A stretch of 5,616 nucleotides of DNA, taken from the NCBI GenBank assembly GCA_029865445.1, contig JAOUGY010000256.1, forward strand, positions 1-5,616. The letters are read 5' to 3'. Below, piece after piece: positions 5,203-5,616 of the stretch; positions within the stretch are counted from its first letter, which is position 1, and each line of letters opens with the position of its first letter. The position numbers were made by a program, and so were the translations under genes. The stretch is from Acidimicrobiia bacterium (GTDB taxonomy: Bacteria; Actinomycetota; Acidimicrobiia; Spongiisociales; ZC4RG35). The notes under the pieces were generated by a model, which was not told where the DNA came from, made no database searches, and worked only from the letters and a program-made list of their open reading frames with translations.

Positions 5203-5616
5203 TCAAGCGCTCGTGTCCCACCAGTCGAGGACACGCAGGGAGCGGAGGGTGTTCCACCGACTGGGTGCCCCGACGGGTGCTTCCAGGTCGAAGTGGACTC
5301 GGCCCGGGTGAATGCGGTCGAGCAGCCACCGGCCGTCGGGCCGGCGCTTCGACCGGATGAGTTCGATCCCTTCCTCCATGCGCGGATCCACACGGTCTCG
5401 ACGGCGGAAGTAGTCGAGGGAGCGCAACACGTCGTAACGCCAGTAATAGGGGAATGCGAAGTCTACGAACTGCGGATCGGCGACTTCGCCCGTGCTCTTC
5501 CGTCGGAACAAGTTGCGTTCGAGTAGGTACTCCTCGCCGGTGTAGAGGGCGTCGGCAACCGCGGGCGACGACCCGGTCGCCCGTTCGAAGGCGGCAATAC
5601 CGTCGAGGACGTTGAT
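5203..5616 (-). CDS. C-terminal part of an alpha/alpha-toroid (squalene cyclase/prenyltransferase-like) protein (runs off right edge)
   Basis: The frame is open from the right edge to a TGA at 5205-5203, giving 137 residues. It begins INVLDGIAAFERATG and ends NTLRSLRVLDWWDTSA. Visible features are helix-rich repeats such as EEYLLERNLFRRKSTGEV, FAFPYYWRYDVLRSLDYFRR and EEGIELIRSKRRPDGRWLLD. The DGRW motif with flanking amphipathic helices resembles the repeats of terpenoid cyclase/protein prenyltransferase toroids. Many actinobacterial proteins of this kind are annotated only as hypothetical or squalene cyclase-like. The catalytic Asp motif of a true squalene-hopene cyclase is not in the visible part, so enzymatic activity should not be assumed. 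The start lies outside the window. Confidence 0.7.
   Translation of the reverse strand: MNVLDGIAAFERATGSSPAVADALYTGEEYLLERNLFRRKSTGEVADPQFVDFAFPYYWRYDVLRSLDYFRRRDRVDPRMEEGIELIRSKRRPDGRWLLDRIHPGRVHFDLEAPVGAPSRWNTLRSLRVLDWWDTSA

Noticed and set aside
1..5616. GATC and CGATCG strings appear frequent throughout.
   Set aside because: They fall mostly inside coding frames and fit the common GAT, ATC and CGG codon joins of GC-rich genes. Without a count against a codon-preserving shuffle I cannot claim enrichment.

Overview
The window is GC-rich and densely packed. Three things point to a high-GC actinobacterium: an alpha/beta-hydrolase fused to a class III cyclase domain, two families commonly linked to coenzyme F420, and several starts placed as if for leaderless transcripts. 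Acidimicrobiia or a mycobacteria-like lineage is possible, but the sequence alone does not fix this. No rRNA, tRNA, CRISPR array, insertion sequence or phage gene is visible.

Layout: (1) Bases 1-356, minus strand, hold the N-terminal part of an alpha/beta-hydrolase that runs off the left edge. (2) Head to head with it, 421-1776 plus encodes a related hydrolase fused to a class III nucleotidyl cyclase-like domain. The 64-bp gap between their starts must carry both promoters. (3) Converging on that gene, 1802-2263 minus encodes a small PPOX-fold flavoprotein of the Rv0121-like, probably F420-dependent, group. (4) Divergent from it, 2372-3919 plus encodes a complete AMP-forming acyl-CoA ligase. 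It is preceded by a -10-like box, a possible 8-codon leader ORF and a good Shine-Dalgarno. (5) A 200-bp gap (3920-4119) holds two adjacent palindromes and a third small one. (6) 4120-5121 plus encodes a luciferase-like monooxygenase-fold (LLM) oxidoreductase. (7) Converging on it, 5203-5616 minus is the C-terminal part of a protein resembling alpha/alpha-toroid (squalene cyclase/prenyltransferase-like) proteins; it runs off the right edge.

The acyl-CoA ligase, the LLM oxidoreductase and the PPOX protein would fit a pathway that activates a carboxylic acid as a CoA thioester and then carries out flavin- or F420-linked redox chemistry. No substrate can be named. The 200-bp palindrome-bearing gap argues against a tight ligase-oxidoreductase operon.

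The least ordinary observations are these: both convergent gene junctions carry an imperfect hairpin with the same two 8-nt arms, on opposite strands; the cyclase domain keeps its metal aspartates but has lost the usual purine-selecting residues; and the partial hydrolase has Thr where the nucleophilic Ser is expected. I see no clear evidence of a wholly new multi-gene system.
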